DNA from: Leifsonia xyli
GTDB taxonomy: Bacteria > Actinomycetota > Actinomycetes > Actinomycetales > Microbacteriaceae
DNA: 64,000 nt
Reading direction: 5' to 3'
NCBI GenBank assembly: GCA_003243275.1
Contig: QFQR01000001.1
Span: forward strand, 728,823-792,822
The notes beneath the pieces are model-generated. The model was not told the origin of the DNA. It did not search any database and was given only the letters and a program-made list of their open reading frames with translations. A program made the translations under genes and the position numbers. The first letter of the stretch is position 1. Each line of letters opens with the position of its first letter. This document shows, one piece after another, positions 30,240 through 39,126 of the stretch.

Positions 30240-33200
30240 TCAGCTCGCCCGCTCGCCCTCCGTCGCCACCCGCTGCCCGACGACGGCGCTCACGCCGTCC
30301 TGCCGCATCGAGACGCCGTAGAGCGCATCCGCGATCTCCATGGTGCGCTTCTGGTGGGTGATGACGATGAGCTGCGAGTTCTCGCGCAGCCGCTCGATGA
30401 CGGTGAGCAGACGGCCGAGGTTGGCGTCGTCGAGCGCCGCCTCCACCTCGTCGAGGATGTAGAAGGGGCTCGGGCGGGCCGTGAAGATCGCGAAGAGCAG
30501 GGCGACGGCCGCGAGGGAGCGCTCGCCACCGGAGAGCAGCGAGAGGCGCTCGATCTTCTTGCCCGCCGGCTTCACGGTGACCTCGATGCCGGTGGTGAGC
30601 ATGTCATCCGGATTCGTGAGGTGCAGCGAGCCGGTGCCGCCGGGGAACAGCAGCGGGAACACCTCGTCGAAGGCGGCCTTCGTGTCGGCGAACGCGGCCG
30701 CGAAGATGTCCTGCATCTTCTCGTCGATCTCCTCGATGATCGTGAGGAGGTCTTTGCGGGTCGCAGTGAGGTCGGCGAGCTGCTCGGTGAGGAACTTGTG
30801 GCGCTGCTCGAGCGCGGCGAACTCCTCGAGGGCGAGCGGGTTCACGCGCCCCAGCTGCGCGTACTTGCGCTCGGCTTTGTCGAGCCGGGCCTTCTGCTTC
30901 GCGCGGTCGAAGGGCTCGGTCTGCGCTGCGGTCGGCTGCTCGCGCTCGCCCCCCTGCTCTGTCGAAAATGCAGGAGAATCCGTCGTCGCCGCATCCGCAT
31001 CCCCCGAATCCTCGGGAGTACCCGCGGATTCGTCCTGCATTTTCGACACAGCGGATGCGGCGGAGGCCGGGGATGCGGAGGAGGCGGATGCGGCGGCGGT
31101 GGCGGAGGCGGCGGGCGCGTCGAGCGGGACAGGGACCTCGGGGCCGTACTCGGCGACCAGCACGTCCTCGACGAGGCCGAGCTCGTCGGCGGCCCGCTCG
31201 AGCAGCGACGACAGGTGCAGCTTCTTCTCGTAGGCCTGCATCTCGAGGCCGTGCACGTTCTCGTTGAGGGCCGCGAGCCGCTCGCGCAGCACCCCCTCGC
31301 CGCGCCGCAGCTCGGCGAGCTCCTCGTTCTGCTTGGCGCGCTGCGCCTCGGCGGCCGCGAGCGCCACCCGCGCCTCCGTGACCGAACGGTCGGCCGTGTC
31401 GAGCACCGCAGGCAGCGCCTCGATCACGCCCTGCGCCGCCTCGATCTGGTGGCGGCGGATGACGGCGAGCCGCGCCGCCTCCTCCGCGGCCGCACGCTCG
31501 GCATCGAGCCGCCGCTGCAACTGCTCCGCCTGCTCGCGCGCCGCGCGCACCCGCTCGCGCGCGGTCTCCAACTCGACGCGGGCGGCGACCTCGGCAGCCC
31601 GTGCCTCCTCGAGTTCCGCGAGCAGCCCGTCCCGGGCCGAGACGTCGAGGATCGGGCGCGGCGTCGCGGCGTGCTCGTCACGGTCGGCGAGCGCCCGCCC
31701 ACGACCCGCCTCGGCGGCGGCGACCTGCTCGCCGAGGCCGCCCATGGCCTCCGCCAGCCGCTCGCTCTCGGCGGCGGCGGCCTCCAGCTGCACGCGTGAG
31801 CGCCCGAGGGCCTCACTGCGTTCGGCGAGGCGCGTCTCGAACTCCTTGAGCGCGCCGGAGGCCTGCACGAGGTCGATGCGGGCGAGGTCGAGTCGCTCGC
31901 GCTGCTCGGCGAGCTCGTGCGCGAGCCGCTCGATCGTCGTCGTGACCCCCACGAGTCGCTGCTCGGCTGCGTCGCGCTCGGCGAGCAGCTCGATGCGGCT
32001 GCGGCCTGCGCCCGAACCGCCGCGCAGCACATGCTCGGCGAGCACATCGCCCTCGCGCGTGATGACGGTGATGCCGCCGAGCTTCGCGAGCGCGGGCCAC
32101 GCCGCACGCGCCGCATCCAGGTCGTCGGCCACGACGACTCCGGCGAGCACCCCGCGGATGCCGTTCGGCCCCGCCACGAGCGATGCGGCCGAGCGCACCC
32201 CGGCCGGCAGACCCGCGGGATCGGCGGGGGCTGCGGCATCGGCCACCACGATCTCGACCCGGCCCGCTGATGCCTCGCGCGCGTGCCCGAGGGCCGCGAT
32301 CCCGGCATCCCAGCTGTCGGCGAGCACGGCATCCGCGAGCGAGCCGAGGGCTGCCGCGATCGCCGCCTCGTAGCCCGCCTCGACCTTGATGTGCTCGGCG
32401 ACGAGACCGCGGATGCCGCCGAGCCCGATGATCTGCTGCGAGCCGTCCTGCTGGTCGGTGGCCATGGTGAGCGCGCTCGTGCGAGCGGCGAGAGCGTCGC
32501 GCTCGCGCTCGGCGGTGTGCAACTCCTCACGGAGCGCGTCGACCCGCTCCTGCGTGCCGGCCACCGCCCGCTCGGCGGCCTCGACGGCCCCCGCGAGCTG
32601 CGTGTCCTCGGCGGTGCCCTCGTCATCGCCCTCGAGCGCGAGCAGTTCGGCGCGCGCGGCCTCCCGGCGCTCCTCGGCGGCCGCGAGCGCGGTGCGCTGC
32701 CTCTCGAGCTGGGTGTGGAGGGCGCCGAGCCGCTCCTCCGCGGCCCGCACGGCGCCGGCGAGTCGCCCCTGCTCCAGGTCGTGCTGGCTCACGAGCGCCG
32801 ACTGGGCGCTGATCTCCTCGTCGAGCGAGTCGAGGCTCGCCCGCGCGGTGGCGGTCGCCGCTGTCGCGCGGCCGAGCACGGCCTCCGCCTCGGCGATGCC
32901 CTCCTGCAGCCGCACCGCCTCGGCACGCGCATCCGCGATCGTCGACTCCGAGAGGGTCGCACCGAGCCCCGGCAGCTCGGCCTGCTGCGCGAGCAGGGAG
33001 AGCCGTTGGTTGGCGAGCGTGAAGAGCGAGCGCAGGTGATCCTGCACCTGTTCGAGCCCGAAGGCGACGCGACGGGCGTCGTCGACGGCATCGCTCGACT
33101 CGGACTGCTCGATGCGGGCCTGCCGCAGCTTCGACTGGTCGAGCTGCTCCTGCAGCACCACGCGCTCGGTCTTGCGCTCCGACTCGCTGCGGGTGACATC

Positions 33201-33926
33201 CGTGATGGAGCGGCGCAGCTCGACCACCTCGTCGGCGAGCAGCCGCGCGCGGGCGTCGCGCACGATGGCCGCGATCGTCTGGGCCTCCCGCGCGATCTGC
33301 GCCTGCTGCCCGAGCGGCTTCAGCTGCCGACGGATCTCGCCCGCGAGATCCGAGAGCCGCGTGAGATTGGCCTGCATCGCCTCGAGCTTGCGGAGCGTCT
33401 TCTCCTTGCGGCGGCGGTGCTTCAGGATGCCGGCCGCCTCCTCGATGAAGCCGCGGCGGTCCTCGGGGGTGGCGTGCAGCACCTGGTCGAGCTGCCCCTG
33501 GCCGACGATGACGTGCATCTCGCGTCCGAGGCCGGAGTCGGAGAGCAGCTCCTGCACATCCAACAGCCGACACTGCTCGCCGTTGATCGCGTACTCGCTG
33601 CCGCCGTTGCGGAACAGGGTGCGCGAGATGGTGACCTCGCTGTAGTCGATCGGGAGGGCGCCATCCGCGTTGTCGATCGTCAGCAGCACCTCGGCCCGAC
33701 CGAGCGGCCCGCGGGTGGAGGTGCCCGCGAAGATGACGTCCTCCATCTTGCCGCCGCGCAGGGTCTTGGCCCCCTGCTCGCCCATCACCCAGGCGAGCCC
33801 GTCGACGACATTCGACTTCCCGGAGCCGTTCGGCCCGACGACGCACGTCACGCCCTTCTCGAAGGCGAAAGTGGTCGGCTGGGCGAACGACTTGAACCCC
33901 TTCAGGGTCAAGCTCTTCAGATGCAC
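30240..33926 (-). CDS. smc: Chromosome segregation ATPase SMC, with an in-frame palindromic insert
   Basis: Structural maintenance of chromosomes protein that extrudes DNA loops and aids segregation with ScpAB. The 1228 residues contain the N-terminal head with GPNGSGKSNVVDGLAWVMG, long coiled coils, a hinge at about 500-640, and the C-terminal head with LLSGGERSLAAVALLFAIF and ILDEVEAALDD. Between the coiled coil and FDRAKQKARLDKAERKYAQLGRVNP, about residues 937-1003 are low-complexity Ala/Ser/Thr/Glu. Within them, residues about 960-990 are encoded by an 89-bp inverted repeat. Related SMCs have only a short linker here. The frame is intact. Confidence 0.97.
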   Translation of the reverse strand: MHLKSLTLKGFKSFAQPTTFAFEKGVTCVVGPNGSGKSNVVDGLAWVMGEQGAKTLRGGKMEDVIFAGTSTRGPLGRAEVLLTIDNADGALPIDYSEVTISRTLFRNGGSEYAINGEQCRLLDVQELLSDSGLGREMHVIVGQGQLDQVLHATPEDRRGFIEEAAGILKHRRRKEKTLRKLEAMQANLTRLSDLAGEIRRQLKPLGQQAQIAREAQTIAAIVRDARARLLADEVVELRRSITDVTRSESERKTERVVLQEQLDQSKLRQARIEQSESSDAVDDARRVAFGLEQVQDHLRSLFTLANQRLSLLAQQAELPGLGATLSESTIADARAEAVRLQEGIAEAEAVLGRATAATATARASLDSLDEEISAQSALVSQHDLEQGRLAGAVRAAEERLGALHTQLERQRTALAAAEERREAARAELLALEGDDEGTAEDTQLAGAVEAAERAVAGTQERVDALREELHTAERERDALAARTSALTMATDQQDGSQQIIGLGGIRGLVAEHIKVEAGYEAAIAAALGSLADAVLADSWDAGIAALGHAREASAGRVEIVVADAAAPADPAGLPAGVRSAASLVAGPNGIRGVLAGVVVADDLDAARAAWPALAKLGGITVITREGDVLAEHVLRGGSGAGRSRIELLAERDAAEQRLVGVTTTIERLAHELAEQRERLDLARIDLVQASGALKEFETRLAERSEALGRSRVQLEAAAAESERLAEAMGGLGEQVAAAEAGRGRALADRDEHAATPRPILDVSARDGLLAELEEARAAEVAARVELETARERVRAAREQAEQLQRRLDAERAAAEEAARLAVIRRHQIEAAQGVIEALPAVLDTADRSVTEARVALAAAEAQRAKQNEELAELRRGEGVLRERLAALNENVHGLEMQAYEKKLHLSSLLERAADELGLVEDVLVAEYGPEVPVPLDAPAASATAAASASSASPASAASAVSKMQDESAGTPEDSGDADAATTDSPAFSTEQGGEREQPTAAQTEPFDRAKQKARLDKAERKYAQLGRVNPLALEEFAALEQRHKFLTEQLADLTATRKDLLTIIEEIDEKMQDIFAAAFADTKAAFDEVFPLLFPGGTGSLHLTNPDDMLTTGIEVTVKPAGKKIERLSLLSGGERSLAAVALLFAIFTARPSPFYILDEVEAALDDANLGRLLTVIERLRENSQLIVITHQKRTMEIADALYGVSMRQDGVSAVVGQRVATEGERAS
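30960..31048. repeat. Inverted repeat inside smc (family E)
   Basis: Perfect 16-bp arms TGTCGAAAATGCAGGA (30960-30975) and its reverse complement (31033-31048). Inner arms AATCCG / CGGATT continue the stem. The arms are conspicuously AT-rich for this gene. It is read through as protein (SKMQDESAG...SPAFSTEQ). Confidence 0.88.
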
Positions 33927-34181
33927 CCGGCCACCTCCCTCACGCGTCGCGGCATCGCTCTACGCTACTGCCCGCGAGCAGCGGCCGGTGCCCCGCCACA
34001 GCTGTCGACATCGAGGGCGATGTATCCCCGAGCGAACCCCAACTCGTGAGGAAGTCGGACGGTCGGCCACCGACGACGCTGAACTCGAACCATCCCTCCC
34101 GGCAACCGCCGGACAAGAAACCGGATGTGATGTCTCAGGACAGGAAACCGGATAGGAACAAATCCCCGGCCGATTCACTGC
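33927..34181. other. Non-coding stretch between smc and the RHS remnant
   Basis: No credible gene. It contains two near-identical 16-mers (GGACAAGAAACCGGAT and GGACAGGAAACCGGAT, 34112-34154) with TGATGTCTCAGGACA between them. The latter resembles ends of IS481-type elements as I recall them. It may mark the scar of an insertion or deletion that destroyed the RHS 3' end. Confidence 0.35.
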
Positions 34182-34334
34182 GGGGTAGTCGTAGTCGTTG
34201 GTGACGCCGCCTTCCACAGGGTCGACGGACAGGAACCGTCCGAGGGCGGGCACGTACTGGCGCGCCCCCATCTCGATCGTCGAGATGGATCCAGCGTGTT
34301 CCGTGAACTTGGAGAACCCGCCAAGCCACCCGTA
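34182..34334 (-). pseudogene. RHS-core fragment (orphan polymorphic-toxin tip)
   Basis: About 51 residues match the conserved end of actinobacterial RHS/YD-repeat proteins: DYGWLGG, then EH, IEMGARQYVPALGRFLSVDPVEGG and NDYDYP. The frame then loses similarity where DPVN would normally lead into a toxin domain. There is no start codon, upstream repeats or toxin, so this is a decayed orphan tip. It lies 31 nt downstream of the 216-codon gene and shares strand with the RHS N-terminal piece at 35107-35796. Confidence 0.75.
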
Positions 34335-34365
34335 GTCGATGGCAGACAGGTGAGTATTCGCGAGG

Positions 34366-35016
34366 TCACGCCAAGCGGGCTGCGATCTCGTTCTGGAGTT
34401 GAGCGATGCGCTCCGCAAGGAGCGGAGTGTCGGGGCTCTCTCCCGGCTCACCGAACCAGTGACGCTGCAGGTGTTCGGCAATCTCCTCCGCCCGGCTTCC
34501 TCGCGAACGAGCGCCGAGCAAGACCGAGCGGGCAAGCTGCATCGCCAGCCAGTCGTATTCGTCCGCCGCATCGACCCGAGCGTCGGCCACTCCCAGAAAG
34601 TCCTCCTTCCAGCATTCCTCGCGGGCCGCATCCAGCGTCCGCAGTAGACGCTCGGAGTACATCGGCGGCTCGCCAGGGGCGGCAACCCATAGCGGACCGA
34701 TTGCTCTCCTCGGCGGCGCAGAGGCGTTCTGTGTGAGCGGGGTGAGACACGCGACCAAGTCGCGAGTGGCGAGATGTGCCCTTAAGATCACCGACCACCG
34801 CACGAGGGTCTGCCGCTCGGAGAAAAGAACGCGAAACGTGTGATCGCGTTCTGCCAAACGCAACCCCGAGGACCACTCGAATCCCGCCCAGCCGGCCGAC
34901 ACCCATCGGGACGCCGGCGCACGCGCGGACAATGCGATCAGGTCCTCAAGAGTCACATGCGATAGGTGAGCCATCTTGTCCACGTAGCACCCGTCCCCGA
35001 TCTCGAGTTTGGCCAC
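34366..35016 (-). CDS. Hypothetical protein within the decayed RHS locus (possible immunity protein)
   Basis: An open frame of 216 codons from a GTG at 35014-35016, or about 202 from the ATG at 34972-34974. No family was recognised. Features are SLS-like LSHVTLEDLIALSARAPASRWVS, a Trp-rich stretch WAGFEWSSGLRLAERDHTFRVLF, and a helical C terminus (RIAQLQNEIAARLA). There is no signal peptide or membrane helix. Its place between the two RHS fragments is where immunity genes sit in such loci, so an orphan immunity protein is a fair guess, not a demonstrated role. Confidence 0.5.
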   Translation of the reverse strand: MAKLEIGDGCYVDKMAHLSHVTLEDLIALSARAPASRWVSAGWAGFEWSSGLRLAERDHTFRVLFSERQTLVRWSVILRAHLATRDLVACLTPLTQNASAPPRRAIGPLWVAAPGEPPMYSERLLRTLDAAREECWKEDFLGVADARVDAADEYDWLAMQLARSVLLGARSRGSRAEEIAEHLQRHWFGEPGESPDTPLLAERIAQLQNEIAARLA

Positions 35017-35106
35017 AGGCTCGTAATCATGCGGGATCTGCTACCTACGGCGACTGTGACGCCATTACCGCGCAACTGCACTGATAGACCCTTGGTGGTA
35101 TGGACG

Positions 35107-35796
35107 CTACCCCGGGTCACACGGGCTGGGTTGCTTCTCCGTCACGGTAGCGCCATCGATCTCGAACGTCACATCGACCCCGGGCAGGGCGTCTGCGTAT
35201 GAGACCTTGTTCGTGCCCGCCCCGACGACCGACGAGCGGGCTGCCTTCCGCACACCCTCCAGCGACATCGACACCGTGAAGCCGTTTCGGGTCACGGTCA
35301 GCATCTTTGACGACGCATCCTTACCGAAAACCGGTGAGAGCGGATGCAGCTTCGCCGCTGCGGACCCGTCCGCTGATTCCGTAATGGCTTCCGAAAGCGG
35401 CACCCACGTGCCCTTGTTATCCCGTACGTTCTTCGGAGTCAGGGAGAGGGCGGCGAACTTCTGCCCCGCCGAGTTCACATATAGATCCGCGTACTCCTCC
35501 CGCCCTGTCAACTGGGCCCGCGACAGTTCCTCCACGCCCAACGGCGTGAGCGGAGCATCCTTCTTCGCCCTGACAACCGAATCGTCCAAAGGGGCATCCG
35601 ACACAGGCGCACGCGCCTCGCCCCCGGGCACGAACACGCCCTCCGACACGAGAGGCGCAATATCCGTCGCCGGGCGGCTGGCGTTCGCCAGCACCTCGGG
35701 AGCCGACTCCGGGGCCGGAATCGCCTGCGAGGGAACCGCAGTCGTCAAGACCAGAACACCACTGACCGCGAGACCGAGAACAAGACGACGACGCAC
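35107..35796 (-). CDS. Truncated N-terminal part of a secreted RHS/wall-associated toxin
   Basis: A 229-residue product from the GTG at 35794-35796, placed behind GGGGGGATCT. Residues 1-25 form a signal peptide (RRRLVLGLAVSGVLVLTTAVPSQA). The mature part ends with SYADALPGVDVTFEIDGATVTEKQ, which resembles the start of large secreted RHS-repeat proteins (LFPGVDL...). The match stops abruptly at EK, and a TAG follows after seven unrelated codons. Several kilobases of repeats therefore appear deleted. The codon pattern is less GC-biased than neighbours, suggesting acquired DNA. Confidence 0.6.
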   Translation of the reverse strand: MRRRLVLGLAVSGVLVLTTAVPSQAIPAPESAPEVLANASRPATDIAPLVSEGVFVPGGEARAPVSDAPLDDSVVRAKKDAPLTPLGVEELSRAQLTGREEYADLYVNSAGQKFAALSLTPKNVRDNKGTWVPLSEAITESADGSAAAKLHPLSPVFGKDASSKMLTVTRNGFTVSMSLEGVRKAARSSVVGAGTNKVSYADALPGVDVTFEIDGATVTEKQPSPCDPG

Positions 35797-35951
35797 GACA
35801 GATCCCCCCACTTCAGAAGCGGGCTCTCAGGCTGTCGGGTCAGGAAGTGAGTCCGCCTCGCGCGGTAGCGGTTGAGGGAGGTCCAAGGATACGGCGGAGC
35901 GCACCCCCATTCAGGGGCCACGGCCGCCCGCGAGGCGCCCGGGTGACCGCG

Positions 35952-36755
35952 TCAGCGGCGCATGATCGCGATGAGGCGCAGGATCTCCAGGTAGAGCCAG
36001 ATGATGGTGACCATGATGCCGAAGGCACCCGTCCACTGGTACTTCTTCGGGATGCGGTTCTGCACGCCCTTCTGCACGAAGTCGAAGTCGAGCACGAGCG
36101 AGTAGGCGCCGAGCAGCACCGCGAAGACGCCGAGGATGACGCCGAGCGGGATGCCGAAGATCGTCACGCCGGTCAGCAGTCCCCACGGGTCGTTGTTGAC
36201 GCCGAACACCATGAGCCCCACGTTGATGAGTGAGAACAGCAGGTAGCCGCCCATGGCGATGAGGAAGATCTTGGTGGCCTTCGCCGAGGCGCGAACCTTG
36301 CCGCTCGCGAACAGCACGAGGGTGACGGCGACCACCGAGAAGGTGGCGAGCACCGCCTGCACGACGATGCCGGGGAACTGCTGCTCGTAGAAGGCCGAGA
36401 TGCCGCCGAGGAACACGCCCTGCGCGGCCGCGTAGCCGAGGATGAGCGCGGGCGAGGGCTCCCGCTTGAAGATGTTGATGAGGGCGAGCACGAGCCCGAC
36501 GAGGGCGGCGCCGATCCAGAGGAGGGGCAGCGCCTCCATCGTGACCCAGCCGATCGCCGCGCCCACGAGCAGCACCCCGAAGGTGCCCATCGAGACGCGG
36601 ACGGTGCCGTCCACCGTCATCGGCTCGCCGACCGCCGGGTCGGGGGCCGAGGGCAACTCGAACTGCGTCTGCAACTGCTCGGCGCTCGGGGTCGGAACCG
36701 CGGGCACCCCCTTGCCGTTGAATGCCGGATTGGTCGAGAAGGCGGGGTTGGCCAT
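35952..36755 (-). CDS. Bax inhibitor-1/YccA family membrane protein
   Basis: A 267-residue integral membrane protein with seven predicted helices after a soluble Pro-rich N terminus (MANPAFSTNPAFNGKG). Conserved BI-1 segments include GYAAAQGVFLGGISAFYEQQFPGIVVQAVLAT and LLGAYSLVLDFDFVQKGVQNRIPKKYQW. Bacterial BI-1 proteins behave as pH-sensitive calcium leak channels in structural work on B. subtilis YetJ. The physiological role here is unknown. It is a single gene upstream of the RHS remnant. Confidence 0.92.
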   Translation of the reverse strand: MANPAFSTNPAFNGKGVPAVPTPSAEQLQTQFELPSAPDPAVGEPMTVDGTVRVSMGTFGVLLVGAAIGWVTMEALPLLWIGAALVGLVLALINIFKREPSPALILGYAAAQGVFLGGISAFYEQQFPGIVVQAVLATFSVVAVTLVLFASGKVRASAKATKIFLIAMGGYLLFSLINVGLMVFGVNNDPWGLLTGVTIFGIPLGVILGVFAVLLGAYSLVLDFDFVQKGVQNRIPKKYQWTGAFGIMVTIIWLYLEILRLIAIMRR

Positions 36756-36852
36756 GGCGTTTCCTTACGTCAGAGGTCCTGTCCCCCAGGGTACAGGGCA
36801 CGCGCTCTCGCAGGCTGCGCGTCCGCCGTGGGCGATCAGAGGTGCGGCCCGC

Positions 36853-37395
36853 TCACTGCTCGGTGGCGAGCTGCACGCAGACGCGCGCGATCGTCGTCGT
36901 CGTGACGTTGTTGCTCGCGTCGATCGAGGTCGCATCGATCTGCAGCACGCCCGCGTACGGCCCCCCGTCGACGCCCGTCGGAGCGAACGGCCCCTCGATG
37001 GTGAGCACGTGGCTCTTCTCCATCTCCTGGTCGAAGCCGCCCGACTGGTTCGGGAACACGGTTCCCAAGTCGTCGATGTAGCCCAGCTGGTAGCTGTACG
37101 TCGTGTACTCCTCGCCGCCGCTGTCGGTGAGGGTGAGCTTCTCGCCCGCCTTCGTGAGAGGCACCACGCCGGACGGCTCGACGCTCGCCCGCGGTTCGGT
37201 CATCAACTCCCACCCGGCCGTCGCCACCTTGTCGCAGTTCAGCGCGGATGCCGCACCGCCATCCGAATCGCCGCCGCCACCGGGTGCCGCATCGGTGCCC
37301 CCTCCGGGTGCCGTGGTGGCGCATCCGGCGAGGGTGAGACCGAGCACGGCGAGGAAGGCGGCGGAACGGACGGTCGGACGTGACGACGCAGGCAT
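36853..37395 (-). CDS. Putative lipoprotein
   Basis: A 180-residue exported lipoprotein. The signal peptide ends in the lipobox LAGC (Cys about 25), followed by a Gly-rich linker. The mature part has no recognised domain; it contains LNCDKVATAGWELMTEP and an immunoglobulin-like beta-rich pattern (VLTIEGPF, GVLQIDATSIDASNNVTTTTIARVCVQ). The ATG start is at 37393-37395. It lies 48 nt downstream of the LuxR regulator gene on the same strand and may be co-transcribed with it. Confidence 0.75.
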   Translation of the reverse strand: MPASSRPTVRSAAFLAVLGLTLAGCATTAPGGGTDAAPGGGGDSDGGAASALNCDKVATAGWELMTEPRASVEPSGVVPLTKAGEKLTLTDSGGEEYTTYSYQLGYIDDLGTVFPNQSGGFDQEMEKSHVLTIEGPFAPTGVDGGPYAGVLQIDATSIDASNNVTTTTIARVCVQLATEQ

Positions 37396-37443
37396 GGCCC
37401 CATCCTGCGGATGCCGCAGCGCCGCGGGTAGTGGGGTTCCGGC

Positions 37444-39090
37444 TTATTCCCGCAGCAGTCGCAGCACACCGACGCGGCTCGTCGCGCCGAGACGGCGCAT
37501 CACCTCGTGCAGATGCTTTTCGACGGTCTTGACGCTGATGCCGAGCCGCTCGGCGATCTGCGCGTTGCTCGCACCCGTCACGAGCTCCGCCACGACGCTG
37601 CGCTGCCGCGCGGTGAGCGAGGCGAGCGGCGCATCCGCAGCGCCTCCCGCATCCGGGCGCCGCGCATCCACCGCGACACGCGCCGCGAACGACACACGCG
37701 ACGCGACCCCGAAAGCCGCCAGCACCCGCGAGACGTGCACGCGCACCGTGTGCGGCGAGAGGTAGAGCCGGGCGGCGATCTCGCCGTTGCTGAGGCCGTC
37801 GAGCATGAGCTCCCCCACCCCGCGCTCGCGCTCCGACAGGCCCGCCCAACCCGTGCCCGCGAAAGGACGCAACCGCCGCCCCGCCGCCCGCAGCTCGCGC
37901 GCCGCCGCGGCCACCGCCGAGCGGAATCCGGTGCGGTCGGCATCCTGTGCGAGCGCCTGCAGGCGACGGCTGGCGTCTCCGCCCTCGCCCGCGGCGAGCT
38001 CCGCGCGCGCCGCGAGGATATCGGCCTCGCTCGCCTCGATCACGCGCCCCTCGGCCCGCGCGAACCCGGCGGCGAGCGCGGCCGCCTCCCGGGCACCCGC
38101 GAGGTCGCCGAGCGCGAAGCGGATGCGGCTGCGCGTGCGCGCGACCGTCGCATTCGCGATGGGGCTCGCGGCGAGCTGTTCGGCACGGGCCGCCCACGCC
38201 TCGGCGGCATCCGGGTCGCCGTCGGCGAGAGCCGCGTTGACGAGCAGCTCGAACCCGATCGCGCGGTCGGTGACGAGCAGCTGGTCGAGGTCGGCGTCGC
38301 CACCCGCGGCGAGCACCAGGCGGGCGGCACCGGCGATGTCATACGAGCCGAGCAGACCGTAGGCGGCGAGCAGGTAGCAGCCTGCCGAGACGCGACCCGA
38401 CGGCACCGGACTCGTGCGCTCGACCCGCTCCGCCAGCTCGCGGGTGACGGCCAGATCGGAGGCGTTTCCCGCCACGAGCGCACGGGTCGCATCCAGCAGC
38501 AGCGCGTAGAGCGGCACCGCGCTCGTCGCGCCCACGAGCGCGAGCTGGGCATCCGCGATCCGCCCGTGGAACGCCGCGATGCGCGCGGCGAGCACGGTGA
38601 ACACGGCGGAGAACGGATGCGGGGCGCCATCCCGCGAGAGGAACCCCGCGGGGTTCGGGGCCGGGAGGCGAGCCGCGAGCTCGAGCCGCCCGCAGCTGAG
38701 CGCCGCCTCCGCCAGCAGGTAGCGGGCGAACTGCGCCGCGTCGTCGTCGTCGAGCAGCTCACTCCACGGGACCGCCTCGATGACCGGGTCGCCGCTCCCG
38801 CCCAGGCCGGGTGCGGAGTCCGCCCAGGTGCCCGCGAGCAGTTCAGCTGCGGCGGCCATTCCGGCGGCACCCGCCGCGGTCACGCGCGCCACGGCATCGG
38901 CATCCGCTCCCTGCGCGCGGAGGGCGGCGTCGGCGAGCCGTCGCGCGCCCGCGAAGTCGAGCTGCTCGCTCGCCACGAACGCGGCCACGGCGAGCTGCCA
39001 GGGGTCCCCCGCATCCGGCTCCGGGCACGGCCCGCCCGCCACGACGGCGTCGAGCGCTGCGTCGAGAAAGTCGCGGCGCGAGGTGGTCAC
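37444..39090 (-). CDS. LuxR-type regulator with two tandem C-terminal HTH domains
   Basis: A 548-residue regulator. Residues 1-410 form a helical, Ala-rich array resembling MalT-type or TPR-like sensor repeats, without an N-terminal ATPase or receiver. Two complete LuxR DNA-binding domains follow. The first is LSERERGVGELMLDGLSNGEIAARLYLSPHTVRVHV and the second LTARQRSVVAELVTGASNAQIAERLGISVKTVEKHL, about 75 residues apart. Each has the normal recognition helix. The GTG start is at 39088-39090. The target could be the downstream lipoprotein gene. Confidence 0.88.
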   Translation of the reverse strand: MTTSRRDFLDAALDAVVAGGPCPEPDAGDPWQLAVAAFVASEQLDFAGARRLADAALRAQGADADAVARVTAAGAAGMAAAAELLAGTWADSAPGLGGSGDPVIEAVPWSELLDDDDAAQFARYLLAEAALSCGRLELAARLPAPNPAGFLSRDGAPHPFSAVFTVLAARIAAFHGRIADAQLALVGATSAVPLYALLLDATRALVAGNASDLAVTRELAERVERTSPVPSGRVSAGCYLLAAYGLLGSYDIAGAARLVLAAGGDADLDQLLVTDRAIGFELLVNAALADGDPDAAEAWAARAEQLAASPIANATVARTRSRIRFALGDLAGAREAAALAAGFARAEGRVIEASEADILAARAELAAGEGGDASRRLQALAQDADRTGFRSAVAAAARELRAAGRRLRPFAGTGWAGLSERERGVGELMLDGLSNGEIAARLYLSPHTVRVHVSRVLAAFGVASRVSFAARVAVDARRPDAGGAADAPLASLTARQRSVVAELVTGASNAQIAERLGISVKTVEKHLHEVMRRLGATSRVGVLRLLRE

Positions 39091-39126
39091 GAGATGAGAC
39101 GGTACCGGGGATGCCGCATCCGCCGG

